Source: CAZBEL01 sp964628055
Lineage (GTDB): Bacteria; Fidelibacterota; Marinisomatia; Marinisomatales; TCS56
Reading direction: 5' to 3'
Assembly: GCA_964628055.1 (NCBI GenBank)
Contig: CAZVNL010000037.1
Span: forward strand, 1-21,296
Length of the DNA: 21,296 nt
Shown piece by piece: positions 14,815 to 21,296 of this stretch; the first letter of the stretch is position 1, and the number at the start of each line of letters is the position of its first letter. Below the pieces are notes generated by a model, which worked only from the letters and a program-made list of their open reading frames with translations, searched no databases and was not told the DNA's origin. Made by a program: the position numbers and the translations under genes.

Positions 14815-17625
14815 TTACCACTCCACCGTTTGGCGGGTACCCATTCCGGGACCCAAGTAGATGGCGTTCAGCAACAGCCGCTCGGAGCCGCGGAAATAAC
14901 CCCTGAAATTTGGTTGGGTTAGGAACAAGATTATTTGTCCGTTACCTTTGGCTTCCCGCGTGGCCCACGCCGTTTCTGCGAGACGTTCCCGCGCTTCCGG
15001 CCACAACAATCCCGATATGCGGAGGGTCCCCGCTTCAGCCAGGCGGGCAGGGACCTGAACGGGGTCTTTGGCCATCAAAGCATATCCCGAGTTGAACAGG
15101 ACAGGGAGGGAGGAGCGGCATCCAAAAGCCAACCAATGGTCGGTGTCGAGATCACTTTTTAGGATCGCCCCTTGGGGGTGGAGTTTGCGAGCCAGGAGAT
15201 CCTGATCCTTAATGCGGGAAAAAGCCTGTTGACCGGTTTCAGATTGTTGGGACTGTGGAAGGGGCGCGGTGGCGGCCAGTGGTCCTTCCCAGAAGGTCAG
15301 GCTGTCGATAGTGGGGTTTTCGGTTTGGTGCATTTGGTCTAATGCCGTGGTATAAGCGTCCAATTGCTTGAGGACTTGTCGCCGGAGACGAGCCTGGCTC
15401 AGTCCAGTGGAGGTGTCGGCCAGAAAAGCGGCGGCATTCCCAATGGCGATCAAGGTCCCCCCAGCTTCTACCCACTCCTCAAGCTTTTCTTGCGTCCCTT
15501 TCCCTAACCAGCTTCGGATCGTGGCGGGGCCTCCCCAAAGGGAGGGTAGGATGAGGACGTTGTACTTCCGCAGGTCGGTGCCGTAAAGATCGGACGCGTT
15601 AAGCAGGGAAACGCGGGAGTGCAGACGGGTATCCAGAAGGTGCCAGATGGCTCCGAAGCTGTACGAACTGGTATGATTCCCTCCCACCAAACCGATGCGT
15701 GGCAAACACAACAGCGTAAAGTCGCCACCGCCCAGATCCGAACCAGATGTGGCTAAAGCGGTGTTGACTCCGATAATGTCCAGCCCGCTTGTTGCCGCAA
15801 TATCCTCTAAAATCCCGAAGTCCAGGTCGGCATTGGCCTTCCGCCGAATTAACAGGGTTCCCGGTGGATAACTCCGGCCTTCGACGGTGAAGGGTTTTTC
15901 TGCTGCCCAAACCTTGTATCCTCGCTCTAATAATCTCGCCAGCGCCTGATAGACGCCATCTTCCGAACCAGCGATCAGAAATCCGTACCGGGCAGTTTTG
16001 TATACTACGGTTCCCAGTCGGGAGGCTGACTCGTAGGTTCTCAACGGGGTCTTGGGGAGCGTTTCCGTATAGTAACCTTCCAAACCGTAAGCTAAGGGCA
16101 AGGACCAGGCCGTTACGTCGTAAATCGTAGACTCTTTGTGTTTTAAAAGCTCGCGACGCTCCTTTTCCAAGCTTTTAGTATCGATGCGAATGTCGAAACT
16201 GAGGATGTTCTGAATTAAGGCTTTTAAAGGTTGATTCAGGGGGATGACAAGGGAGCCGGCAGGAAGTCGCTCCCTGGTAACCGTCTCCCCGGTGGAACGA
16301 CGTGCTTTAGGCACATACAGTTCCTGGGTGGTTTGGTAGACTTCGATGGACTGGCGCTGCAAAGTTTTGACGAAGGCTTCGAGTCGTTGTTGATTATCGC
16401 CGGGGGGAAAGAGGTAGGCTTTGGAAGCATTGGATCGATCCACGGCCCCTTTGCGACTGGTATAGTAATCCTGAAGCAATTCCTGTCGTTGGCTGGCTAC
16501 GGTATTTAGATTGGTCAGGGAGCTGATGAATTGGTGGTGTACGGCTTCCCGGAAAGTCGCCAGGGTACCGTCCGGACGTTTGACCACCGAACCACTGGTT
16601 TCAGCCTGTTCGTACAGGATGCCCACTAAACCGGCATAAATCCCCCAGGAACTCCCATATCCAGGATACAATTCTTCGTTCCACTCCCGAGTGTAGTAGC
16701 TCCATCCGTAACGGTTAAAGGCTTCCGCCTGATCAGCGGTAAGGCGCTTCCACCACTTAAAGACTGCGGGGGGTAAATAAGGATTGAACGGGGCCCGGGG
16801 AGGGTTAAATAAATACGTGTCGTAGGCTCCCATTTCGTGGGCATCGACCATGAACTGGGGATGCCAGCTAAGGATGGCTTTAACTTTCCCCTTTGTCTCC
16901 GGGTGAACCGTGGCGAACCAATCACGATTCAGATCGAATAGGTAATGATTTCCACGCCCCCAGGGCCATAAACCACGGTGATTCAAACTCTGTTGGTCGG
17001 GGTTCAACTCCATGCTTTTCCATTGTTGCATTTGAGACAGGAAGCGTTCTCTTCCATCGGGATTTTGTAAAGGATCGATACAGACGACCAATTCTTGCCG
17101 AATGCGTTTACTGACGTCGTCATTACCAGCCAGGAGTTGGTAAGCTAACTGCAAACTGGCATCGGTGCTTGAGAGTTCATCGCCGTGGATAGCATAGGCC
17201 ATCCAAGCAGTGGCCGGAGTTTGTTCGATGATCTTCGCTGGATTTGCTCGCTGGAGTTTGCGCGGGTCGGCTAATTTAGCTATATTGGTACGAATTTCCT
17301 CCAGTCGCTGGAAGTTAGACTCGCTGGAAATCACCAGGTAGACCAGCGACCGCCCTTCGTAAGTCCGACCATATTCTTCCAGTTGAGCGTTGGGTAATCG
17401 GTCGCTTAAATATTGGAAATAGTTGAGGACGTCTTCATGGTGTACCGGGCGGGAGCCAAGGGGGAAGCCTAAATAGTCACCGGGAGACTGGATGTCCGGT
17501 CGATAGTCTTCCGAAAAATATAAAGACGGTTTTTCTTGACTAAAAACCGGTATTGTGGTCAAGGGATAGAAAGTGAGCAAGGCTGAAAGGATGAAAGCAG
17601 GTGACGTCAAGAAATGTTTCTTCAT
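14815..17625 (-). CDS. Secreted M14 family zinc carboxypeptidase
   Basis: A 936-residue exported metallopeptidase. Signal peptide about 1-30. The M14 domain (about 60-400) has zinc ligands in AIHGDE (His147, Glu150) and DAHEMG (His263), substrate-binding NPDG (188-191) and DLNRDW (Arg234), and a candidate catalytic Glu in YEQAETSG (339 or 342). The C-terminal half contains a glutamine amidotransferase-like fold region (about 660-740: KYNVLILPSLWGG, EWVEAGGTLIAIG) without an obvious catalytic Cys triad, common in long bacterial M14 proteins. Expected role: removal of C-terminal residues from peptides in the periplasm or outside. Ribosome site TGGAG upstream of ATG 17625. The DUF481-like gene ends 35 bp upstream, so the two may be co-transcribed. 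Confidence 0.9.
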   Translation of the reverse strand: MKKHFLTSPAFILSALLTFYPLTTIPVFSQEKPSLYFSEDYRPDIQSPGDYLGFPLGSRPVHHEDVLNYFQYLSDRLPNAQLEEYGRTYEGRSLVYLVISSESNFQRLEEIRTNIAKLADPRKLQRANPAKIIEQTPATAWMAYAIHGDELSSTDASLQLAYQLLAGNDDVSKRIRQELVVCIDPLQNPDGRERFLSQMQQWKSMELNPDQQSLNHRGLWPWGRGNHYLFDLNRDWFATVHPETKGKVKAILSWHPQFMVDAHEMGAYDTYLFNPPRAPFNPYLPPAVFKWWKRLTADQAEAFNRYGWSYYTREWNEELYPGYGSSWGIYAGLVGILYEQAETSGSVVKRPDGTLATFREAVHHQFISSLTNLNTVASQRQELLQDYYTSRKGAVDRSNASKAYLFPPGDNQQRLEAFVKTLQRQSIEVYQTTQELYVPKARRSTGETVTRERLPAGSLVIPLNQPLKALIQNILSFDIRIDTKSLEKERRELLKHKESTIYDVTAWSLPLAYGLEGYYTETLPKTPLRTYESASRLGTVVYKTARYGFLIAGSEDGVYQALARLLERGYKVWAAEKPFTVEGRSYPPGTLLIRRKANADLDFGILEDIAATSGLDIIGVNTALATSGSDLGGGDFTLLCLPRIGLVGGNHTSSYSFGAIWHLLDTRLHSRVSLLNASDLYGTDLRKYNVLILPSLWGGPATIRSWLGKGTQEKLEEWVEAGGTLIAIGNAAAFLADTSTGLSQARLRRQVLKQLDAYTTALDQMHQTENPTIDSLTFWEGPLAATAPLPQSQQSETGQQAFSRIKDQDLLARKLHPQGAILKSDLDTDHWLAFGCRSSLPVLFNSGYALMAKDPVQVPARLAEAGTLRISGLLWPEARERLAETAWATREAKGNGQIILFLTQPNFRGYFRGSERLLLNAIYLGPGMGTRQTVEW

Positions 17626-17660
17626 AACGGGCGCTCCAGGGTAAGAATGGGGGTGAAGGG

Positions 17661-18401
17661 TCAGAGTTCCAGCCTAATACCTATGGAATAATATGTATCG
17701 CGGTGCCGGTAAGTAGCCAGGGGTTGGCTGTTGTATTTCTCTGTGTAATTTATGCCTACTGACAGCTTATCGATGAGTGTTTTCAAAGAGAGGGTTGCTT
17801 CATTATTCACCAGGTAGTTTGACCAGTCCAGGGCTGGTTGGTAATAGACTTGCCAGACGAAGGTCAGGCCATCGCCGAATTGTTGTTTGTATTTTGGTCG
17901 TAAGGAGTGGCGGAAAAAGGAGTTTTCTACTTCACCACGGTATTTTTCCCATTCCCATAAAGCCGCGTAGCTGATGGAAATGCCCCCGAAGAGGGTGTAT
18001 TTGCCCCCAAAGCCAAAATTTGATCGGTAGTCTAAAGCCAGGGTGGAATCGAACTCCCAATCAGCCATCATAAAAGGAGAAAAAGTTTTATGAGCAAAAA
18101 GATCGGTTTTTAAGACTACCTTTCCCTCATGGGTGTAAAGCTCTCCTTCATAAATAGAACGGGAATTATGCACTGTAAAAAGGAATTCCGTATCCTTTAA
18201 TAGATACGATCCGAGACGAACGTCCCCGATGATGCTGGTTACCCAATTTAGATCATAGTTGGAGAAATTGGTATTACCCTGGTACCGATAATATGCAATT
18301 GAGAGTGCGTTTGTTGACTGGGCGAGGGAAAAACTCCCTATAATAAATAAAAAGATTATGATTTTTAGAGCTAGACAGGCTCTTCTTTTTAGCGTTTTCA
18401 T
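17661..18401 (-). CDS. DUF481-like outer-membrane beta-barrel protein
   Basis: A 246-residue exported protein with signal peptide (about 1-27, ending SLAQ) and alternating hydrophobic/aromatic strands throughout, finishing at DTYYSIGIRLEL. The strand pattern and the GGISISYAALWEWEKY and KLSVGINYTEKYNSQP segments fit the DUF481/YdiY-like family of small outer-membrane barrels, role unknown. It lies 35 bp before the M14 peptidase on the same strand. Transcription from the Lys-rich gene upstream is probably blocked by the hairpin at 18463-18492, so this gene should have its own promoter in 18402-18462. Confidence 0.7.
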   Translation of the reverse strand: MKTLKRRACLALKIIIFLFIIGSFSLAQSTNALSIAYYRYQGNTNFSNYDLNWVTSIIGDVRLGSYLLKDTEFLFTVHNSRSIYEGELYTHEGKVVLKTDLFAHKTFSPFMMADWEFDSTLALDYRSNFGFGGKYTLFGGISISYAALWEWEKYRGEVENSFFRHSLRPKYKQQFGDGLTFVWQVYYQPALDWSNYLVNNEATLSLKTLIDKLSVGINYTEKYNSQPLATYRHRDTYYSIGIRLEL

Positions 18402-18462
18402 GTTATGGTCCCGAAGGTTGTAATGCTTATTAAACCCGGAGAATTTAAAACTGTATAATATA

Positions 18463-18497
18463 AAACAGGGTAGCCAAAAGTCTACCCTGTTTATTTT
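18463..18497 (-). terminator. Rho-independent terminator, apparently bidirectional
   Basis: An 11-bp perfect stem (18463-18473 paired with 18482-18492, core CAGGGTAG/CTACCCTG) with an eight-base loop. On the minus strand it is followed by TTTTATATTATA, on the plus strand by TTTATTTT. It sits 29 bp past the stop of the Lys-rich secreted protein gene and should end its transcript before the DUF481-like gene. Confidence 0.8.
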
Positions 18498-18525
18498 CAG
18501 TATTCTGCAGGTATATGTACGGGAA

Positions 18526-18933
18526 TTAATCCGGTTTCTTGTCTTTCTCCAATTCCTGTTTCAGGATGGGTTTTTCGCCGGTATCTTGCTTGGTGACAGC
18601 GGCTTCTTTGGAGCTTTTATCCCGTGCACCTTTTGCCGATGTTTTTTGGGCAGACTCAGGGGTATCTTTACCACTAAAGGTCTTTTTCAATAAGGACTTC
18701 TTTTCAACCTTTCTAATTTCTTCGTCTTTTGGCAACGTGGCCGGTTCGCCGGTCGTTTTCTTCGTGCTTTCGGTTTTTACGCCCTTCTGACCCTGCTCGG
18801 TAATAACCTTGGCTGTTTTGCCTTCATCGGACTTTTTGACATCCTGGTCTTTAAGTTTATCCTGAGCATAAGTTCCGCCTATTACACCAAACACCAAGCA
18901 AAAGATGAATAACCGCGTGACGAATTTGGACAT
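18526..18933 (-). CDS. Secreted Lys/Glu-rich, probably disordered protein
   Basis: A 135-residue protein: a clear signal peptide (MSKFVTRLFIFCLVFGVIGG, cleavage near TYA/QD at residue 23) and then about 110 residues dominated by Lys, Glu, Asp, Thr and Ser, with almost no hydrophobic residues and no Cys. There is no recognisable domain. Similar stretches of K-K-x-S/T and E-K-x-K suggest low complexity by expansion. A strong ribosome site (AAAGGAG, eight bases before ATG 18933) and a good terminator indicate a real, well-expressed single gene. Possible roles, unproven: periplasmic spacer, nucleic acid or polysaccharide binder, or desiccation-type protein. Confidence 0.7.
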   Translation of the reverse strand: MSKFVTRLFIFCLVFGVIGGTYAQDKLKDQDVKKSDEGKTAKVITEQGQKGVKTESTKKTTGEPATLPKDEEIRKVEKKSLLKKTFSGKDTPESAQKTSAKGARDKSSKEAAVTKQDTGEKPILKQELEKDKKPD

Positions 18934-18956
18934 ATCTATCTCCTTTTGTTACATCC

Positions 18957-18972
18957 TTGGGGTAGTCCCCAA
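18957..18972 (-). promoter_or_regulatory. Small inverted repeat in the leader of the Lys-rich gene
   Basis: TTGGGG-TAGT-CCCCAA forms perfect 6-bp arms with a 4-base spacer, 24 bp before ATG 18933. It could be an operator or a 5' leader hairpin shaping expression of the downstream gene. A TTGACT (minus strand) lies just upstream but no matching -10 was found. Short palindromes occur by chance, so confidence is low. Confidence 0.3.
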
Positions 18973-19077
18973 ATGGTTCATTAGTCAAGCGGATAGTAAA
19001 TAATTTGAGCCTGAAAAGCAAAGAATTTTTATTTATTTTTCACGGCAGTGATGGAAATCACACGCAGTTTAAATACT

Positions 19078-20058
19078 CTAAAGAATCCCTGTTTTTAGAA
19101 TATCGTGGATGTGGACAATGCCGACTAACTCTGCTTTCTGTTTGTTTTTATACACGAAGAGACTGGTAATACTATATTTTTCCATTACTTCCAATGCGGT
19201 AATGGCCAGGGTGTTTTCCGTGACCCATTTACCGTTGGGGGTCATCAGGAATTCCGCCGTCCGGTTGAAAATGTGATCGCCGCTTTTTTCCAGACCGCGA
19301 CGAATATCGCCATCGGTAATAATTCCCACTAAGTTGCCTCCGTCATCTTTTACTCCCGTAACCCCCAGACCTTTAGCAGAGATCGTAAACAAGGCATCCC
19401 GAACGGTTGTCTCGGTGGTGACAAAGGGGATTTCTTCTCCAATGTGCATAATCTCTTTCACCGTGAGGAGCAGGCGTCTCCCTAAAATGCCACCTGGATG
19501 TAGCAGCGCAAAATCTTCCTGTTTGAATCCCCGCAGTTCTAAAAGGGCAATAGCCAGGGCATCGCCCATAGCTAACATGGCAGTGGTGCTAGCAGTGGGA
19601 GCCAGTTCCAGAGTGCAGGCCTCCTTTTCTACGGAAGTATCCAGCACAATGTCAGCCATCTTTGAAATGGAGGAATGCAGCCGACCTACGAAAGCAATAA
19701 TGGTCAAATCCATGTGTTTTACGGCCGGGAGGAGTTGCAAGAGTTCAGGAGTTTCCCCACTGTTACTGAGGGCTAAAATAATATCCCGATGAGTTACTTT
19801 CCCCAGGTCCCCGTGCAAAGCGTCACCGGGATGAATAAAAAAGGCCGGGGTTCCGGTGCTGGCTAAGGTGGAGACAATTTTCTGGGAAATGATACCAGAC
19901 TTTCCCATACCCGTGACAATAACTCTGCCATCACTTTGATGGATCGCTTGCACGGCCGCAAGGAATTCCTTTCCTAGACGGTTTTGTATTGCCTGAACAG
20001 CATTGGCCTCGATCTGAATGACTTCCTGACCTACTTCGATAATTTTATTGGAATTCAT
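19078..20058 (-). CDS. kdsD: Arabinose-5-phosphate isomerase (KpsF/GutQ family)
   Basis: A 326-residue protein with an N-terminal SIS sugar isomerase domain (about 35-180) and two C-terminal CBS domains (about 205-262 and 272-326), the standard KdsD/KpsF/GutQ layout and length. Visible motifs: VTGMGKSGIISQKI (48-61), HPGDALHGDLG (76-86), LSNSGETPEL (97-106), EKEACTLELAPTASTT and HPGGILGRRL. It converts ribulose-5-phosphate to arabinose-5-phosphate, first step of Kdo synthesis for lipopolysaccharide. ATG 20058 has GAGG eight bases upstream; a TTG 13 codons earlier is less likely. It lies 48 bp after the GMP reductase gene on the same strand. No other Kdo gene is in the window. Confidence 0.93.
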   Translation of the reverse strand: MNSNKIIEVGQEVIQIEANAVQAIQNRLGKEFLAAVQAIHQSDGRVIVTGMGKSGIISQKIVSTLASTGTPAFFIHPGDALHGDLGKVTHRDIILALSNSGETPELLQLLPAVKHMDLTIIAFVGRLHSSISKMADIVLDTSVEKEACTLELAPTASTTAMLAMGDALAIALLELRGFKQEDFALLHPGGILGRRLLLTVKEIMHIGEEIPFVTTETTVRDALFTISAKGLGVTGVKDDGGNLVGIITDGDIRRGLEKSGDHIFNRTAEFLMTPNGKWVTENTLAITALEVMEKYSITSLFVYKNKQKAELVGIVHIHDILKTGIL

Positions 20059-20106
20059 ATCCGGCACCTCATGTAGTGGGGATTGAAACAGGGTCAAAAA
20101 TTAGCA

Positions 20107-21087
20107 CTATTCCAGGTTCACGATGGTGTTTTTCTTAAATTCATCAAGCGTCCGTGCGTCCATGTAGCTAAAGGCACTACGTAATCCCGCTTCAATTTGA
20201 TCGAAAACGTTCTGGACACCCCCCTTGTATTCAACAATAGTCTCATCCCCTTCAATGTAGTAGGGATTTTTACCGCTTTTTTTCTGGACGGCGTAGGAAG
20301 CGGAGCCCCGGTAAGCTTTGTACAGTTTTTGGTCGAATTTGAGAATATTTCCTTCGCTCTCTTTGGTACCGGCAAACATGCGCCCGAGCATTACTAAATC
20401 AGCCCCCAGGGCTAAAGCTTTGGCGATGTCCCCCACGTTACGCACCCCACCATCCGCAATAAGGCGCGTTTCGCTGTTTAAATCCTCTTTAGCACGGGCG
20501 CATTCCACAATGGCCGAAACGATCCCCTGACCGATTCCAGTCATATTTGAGGTGGTGCACATAGAACCGGTTCCAATACCAACGCGCACGGCGTCTACCC
20601 CTAACTGTACTAAATAGCTAAACCCCTCGTATGAAGCCACATTGCCGCAGATTGTAAAGGTAGCCTCCAAATCTTGAATTGTCTTTATAATAGGCTCCAC
20701 GGAGACATTGAAGCCATTGGCCACGTCAACGATGAAAAACCGGGCCCCGGCTTGGTGGAACTTCCGAACCAGGGTGTCTTCATCCAATCCAACGGCTACC
20801 ACGGCTTCAAGGCCGTCATTGTGTAGCGCTTGGTAGTCGGCCAGCCGTTTGGTTTTGGGCTGAAACCGATGGATCATACCCAGCATTCCGTTTTTCGCGA
20901 AGGCGCGACACATTTGCAGTCCGCAAATGGTGTCCATAGGCGCAGGTAAGATGGGCATCCTTAAGGTAAAAGGGTGTTTTTGTGAATGGATGGTGATAGA
21001 AAGGTCGATGTCCCGGCGGGAACGAACTTTTGACAGTTTTCGTGGTATGAGGGAGACATCTTCGTAAGTTAGAGTAAAGATTGGCAT
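20107..21087 (-). CDS. guaC: GMP reductase (GuaC, Bacillus type) of the IMPDH/GMPR family
   Basis: A 326-residue TIM-barrel protein. The catalytic loop is GTGSMCTTSNMTGIG (172-186) with Cys177 and Thr179; phosphate-binding parts are IADGGVR and VMLGRMFAG; the C-terminal part has YKAYRGSASYA and EYKGG. No CBS pair interrupts the barrel, and the length equals Bacillus GuaC, whose MHRFQPEKR motif is mirrored by IHRFQPKTKR here, so NADPH-dependent GMP to IMP conversion is favoured over IMP dehydrogenase. I chose ATG 21087 because it begins the family's normal LTYEDV N-terminus; a GTG at 21165 would add 26 residues unlike the family. The ribosome site is weak. It may be co-transcribed with kdsD. 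Confidence 0.78.
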   Translation of the reverse strand: MPIFTLTYEDVSLIPRKLSKVRSRRDIDLSITIHSQKHPFTLRMPILPAPMDTICGLQMCRAFAKNGMLGMIHRFQPKTKRLADYQALHNDGLEAVVAVGLDEDTLVRKFHQAGARFFIVDVANGFNVSVEPIIKTIQDLEATFTICGNVASYEGFSYLVQLGVDAVRVGIGTGSMCTTSNMTGIGQGIVSAIVECARAKEDLNSETRLIADGGVRNVGDIAKALALGADLVMLGRMFAGTKESEGNILKFDQKLYKAYRGSASYAVQKKSGKNPYYIEGDETIVEYKGGVQNVFDQIEAGLRSAFSYMDARTLDEFKKNTIVNLE

Positions 21088-21222
21088 GCTTAACCAATAC
21101 CGTTCATTTTTCGGTGCCGGTTGGAGGGGAGAAATTGGGGGTGTGTATGTTTGTGAATTTGGCACGCTAATACATTGTTTAGGAAACAGGTAATTTGCCG
21201 GGAGCTGAGGAGAGCATGGTGG

Positions 21223-21238
21223 ACCAGGTTTGCCTGGT
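21223..21238 (-). other. Short hairpin in the 3' flank of tRNA-Pro
   Basis: ACCAGG-TTTG-CCTGGT forms a 6-bp stem 12 bases beyond the tRNA-Pro 3' end, between it and the GMP reductase gene. There is no following T-run, so it is not a standard terminator; it could be a processing or attenuation hairpin or chance. Confidence 0.3.
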
Positions 21239-21249
21239 GGGACATAGTG

Positions 21250-21296
21250 TCGGGGCGGGGAGAGTTGAACTCCCGACCTCCTGCTCCCAAAGCAGG
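21250..21296 (-). tRNA. tRNA-Pro (anticodon UGG), 5' part beyond the window
   Basis: The minus strand shows anticodon arm CCTGC-TTTGGGA-GCAGG (anticodon TGG), variable loop, T-arm GGGAG-TTCAACT-CTCCC, the 3' acceptor strand CGCCCCG and discriminator A. The D-arm and 5' acceptor half lie past the right edge. CCA is not encoded. Confidence 0.92.

Noticed and set aside
19045..19062. Short hairpin GTGAT/ATCAC after kdsD
   Set aside because: Five-base stem and followed on the minus strand by A-rich, not T-rich, sequence, so not a convincing terminator.
20059..20097. TTG start extending kdsD by 13 residues
   Set aside because: ATG 20058 has a GAGG site at normal spacing and gives the standard family length.
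21088..21165. GTG start extending the GMP reductase by 26 residues
   Set aside because: The extra residues are Pro-rich and unlike the family N-terminus, which begins at the ATG at 21087.
1..21296. CRISPR array, insertion sequence, phage module or defence island
   Set aside because: I saw no regularly spaced repeats, transposase or integrase motifs, phage structural genes or known defence domains; the PIN-PhoH and HicAB-like items are not enough to claim one.

Overview
The window reads as a dense, mostly syntenic-looking chromosomal segment of a Gram-negative bacterium. Four predicted cell-envelope or secreted proteins (a DUF5916-type outer-membrane protein, a DUF481-like barrel, an M14 carboxypeptidase and a KdsD isomerase for the LPS sugar Kdo) imply an outer membrane. 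The family mix (DUF5916, DUF5362, Npt-type transporter with HEAT and cNMP domains, UshA-like CxC protein) is typical of the FCB group (Bacteroidota, Ignavibacteria, Marinimicrobia and relatives). That placement is inference; no rRNA is present to confirm it.

Layout. 1-1123 is an AT-richer, decayed stretch: the tail of a truncated unknown ORF, the ghost of a hicA-hicB toxin-antitoxin pair, and a lipoprotein gene broken by an in-frame TAG. It ends exactly at the 3' end of a tRNA-Thr(CGU) on the minus strand (1124-1196), a classic place for integrated elements to land and decay. From 1350 on, genes are intact and tightly packed: a UshA-like protein lacking key catalytic residues plus a small membrane protein (+), converging on a 1050-aa Npt-like transporter/HEAT/cNMP-binding fusion (-); then an operon of DUF5362-like membrane protein, PIN-PhoH ATPase and a small membrane protein (-).

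7957-9296 (+) is a translationally coupled pair: a 2,4-dienoyl-CoA reductase-like SDR and a membrane-anchored thioredoxin/glutaredoxin-fold protein. 9357-12020 (-) is the DUF5916 outer-membrane protein. 12305-14083 (-) is an overlapping three-gene operon: CoA-type Nudix hydrolase, Mak-like ROK sugar kinase, small membrane protein. A divergent HAD hydrolase follows (14157-14810), converging on an M14 peptidase with an upstream DUF481-like protein (-). 18463-18492 is a strong bidirectional terminator hairpin behind a Lys-rich secreted protein. The right end carries kdsD and a GuaC-type GMP reductase (-), then a tRNA-Pro(UGG) cut by the window edge.

How it works together: most of the block is housekeeping plus envelope biology (Kdo precursor synthesis, purine salvage, CoA/nucleotide clean-up, sugar phosphorylation, secreted proteolysis). 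I see no CRISPR array, insertion sequence, complete mobile element or recognisable multi-gene defence system. The least ordinary items are the transporter-HEAT-cNMP fusion, the catalytically degenerate UshA-like CxC protein, the SDR/membrane-thioredoxin pair and the decayed island beside tRNA-Thr.
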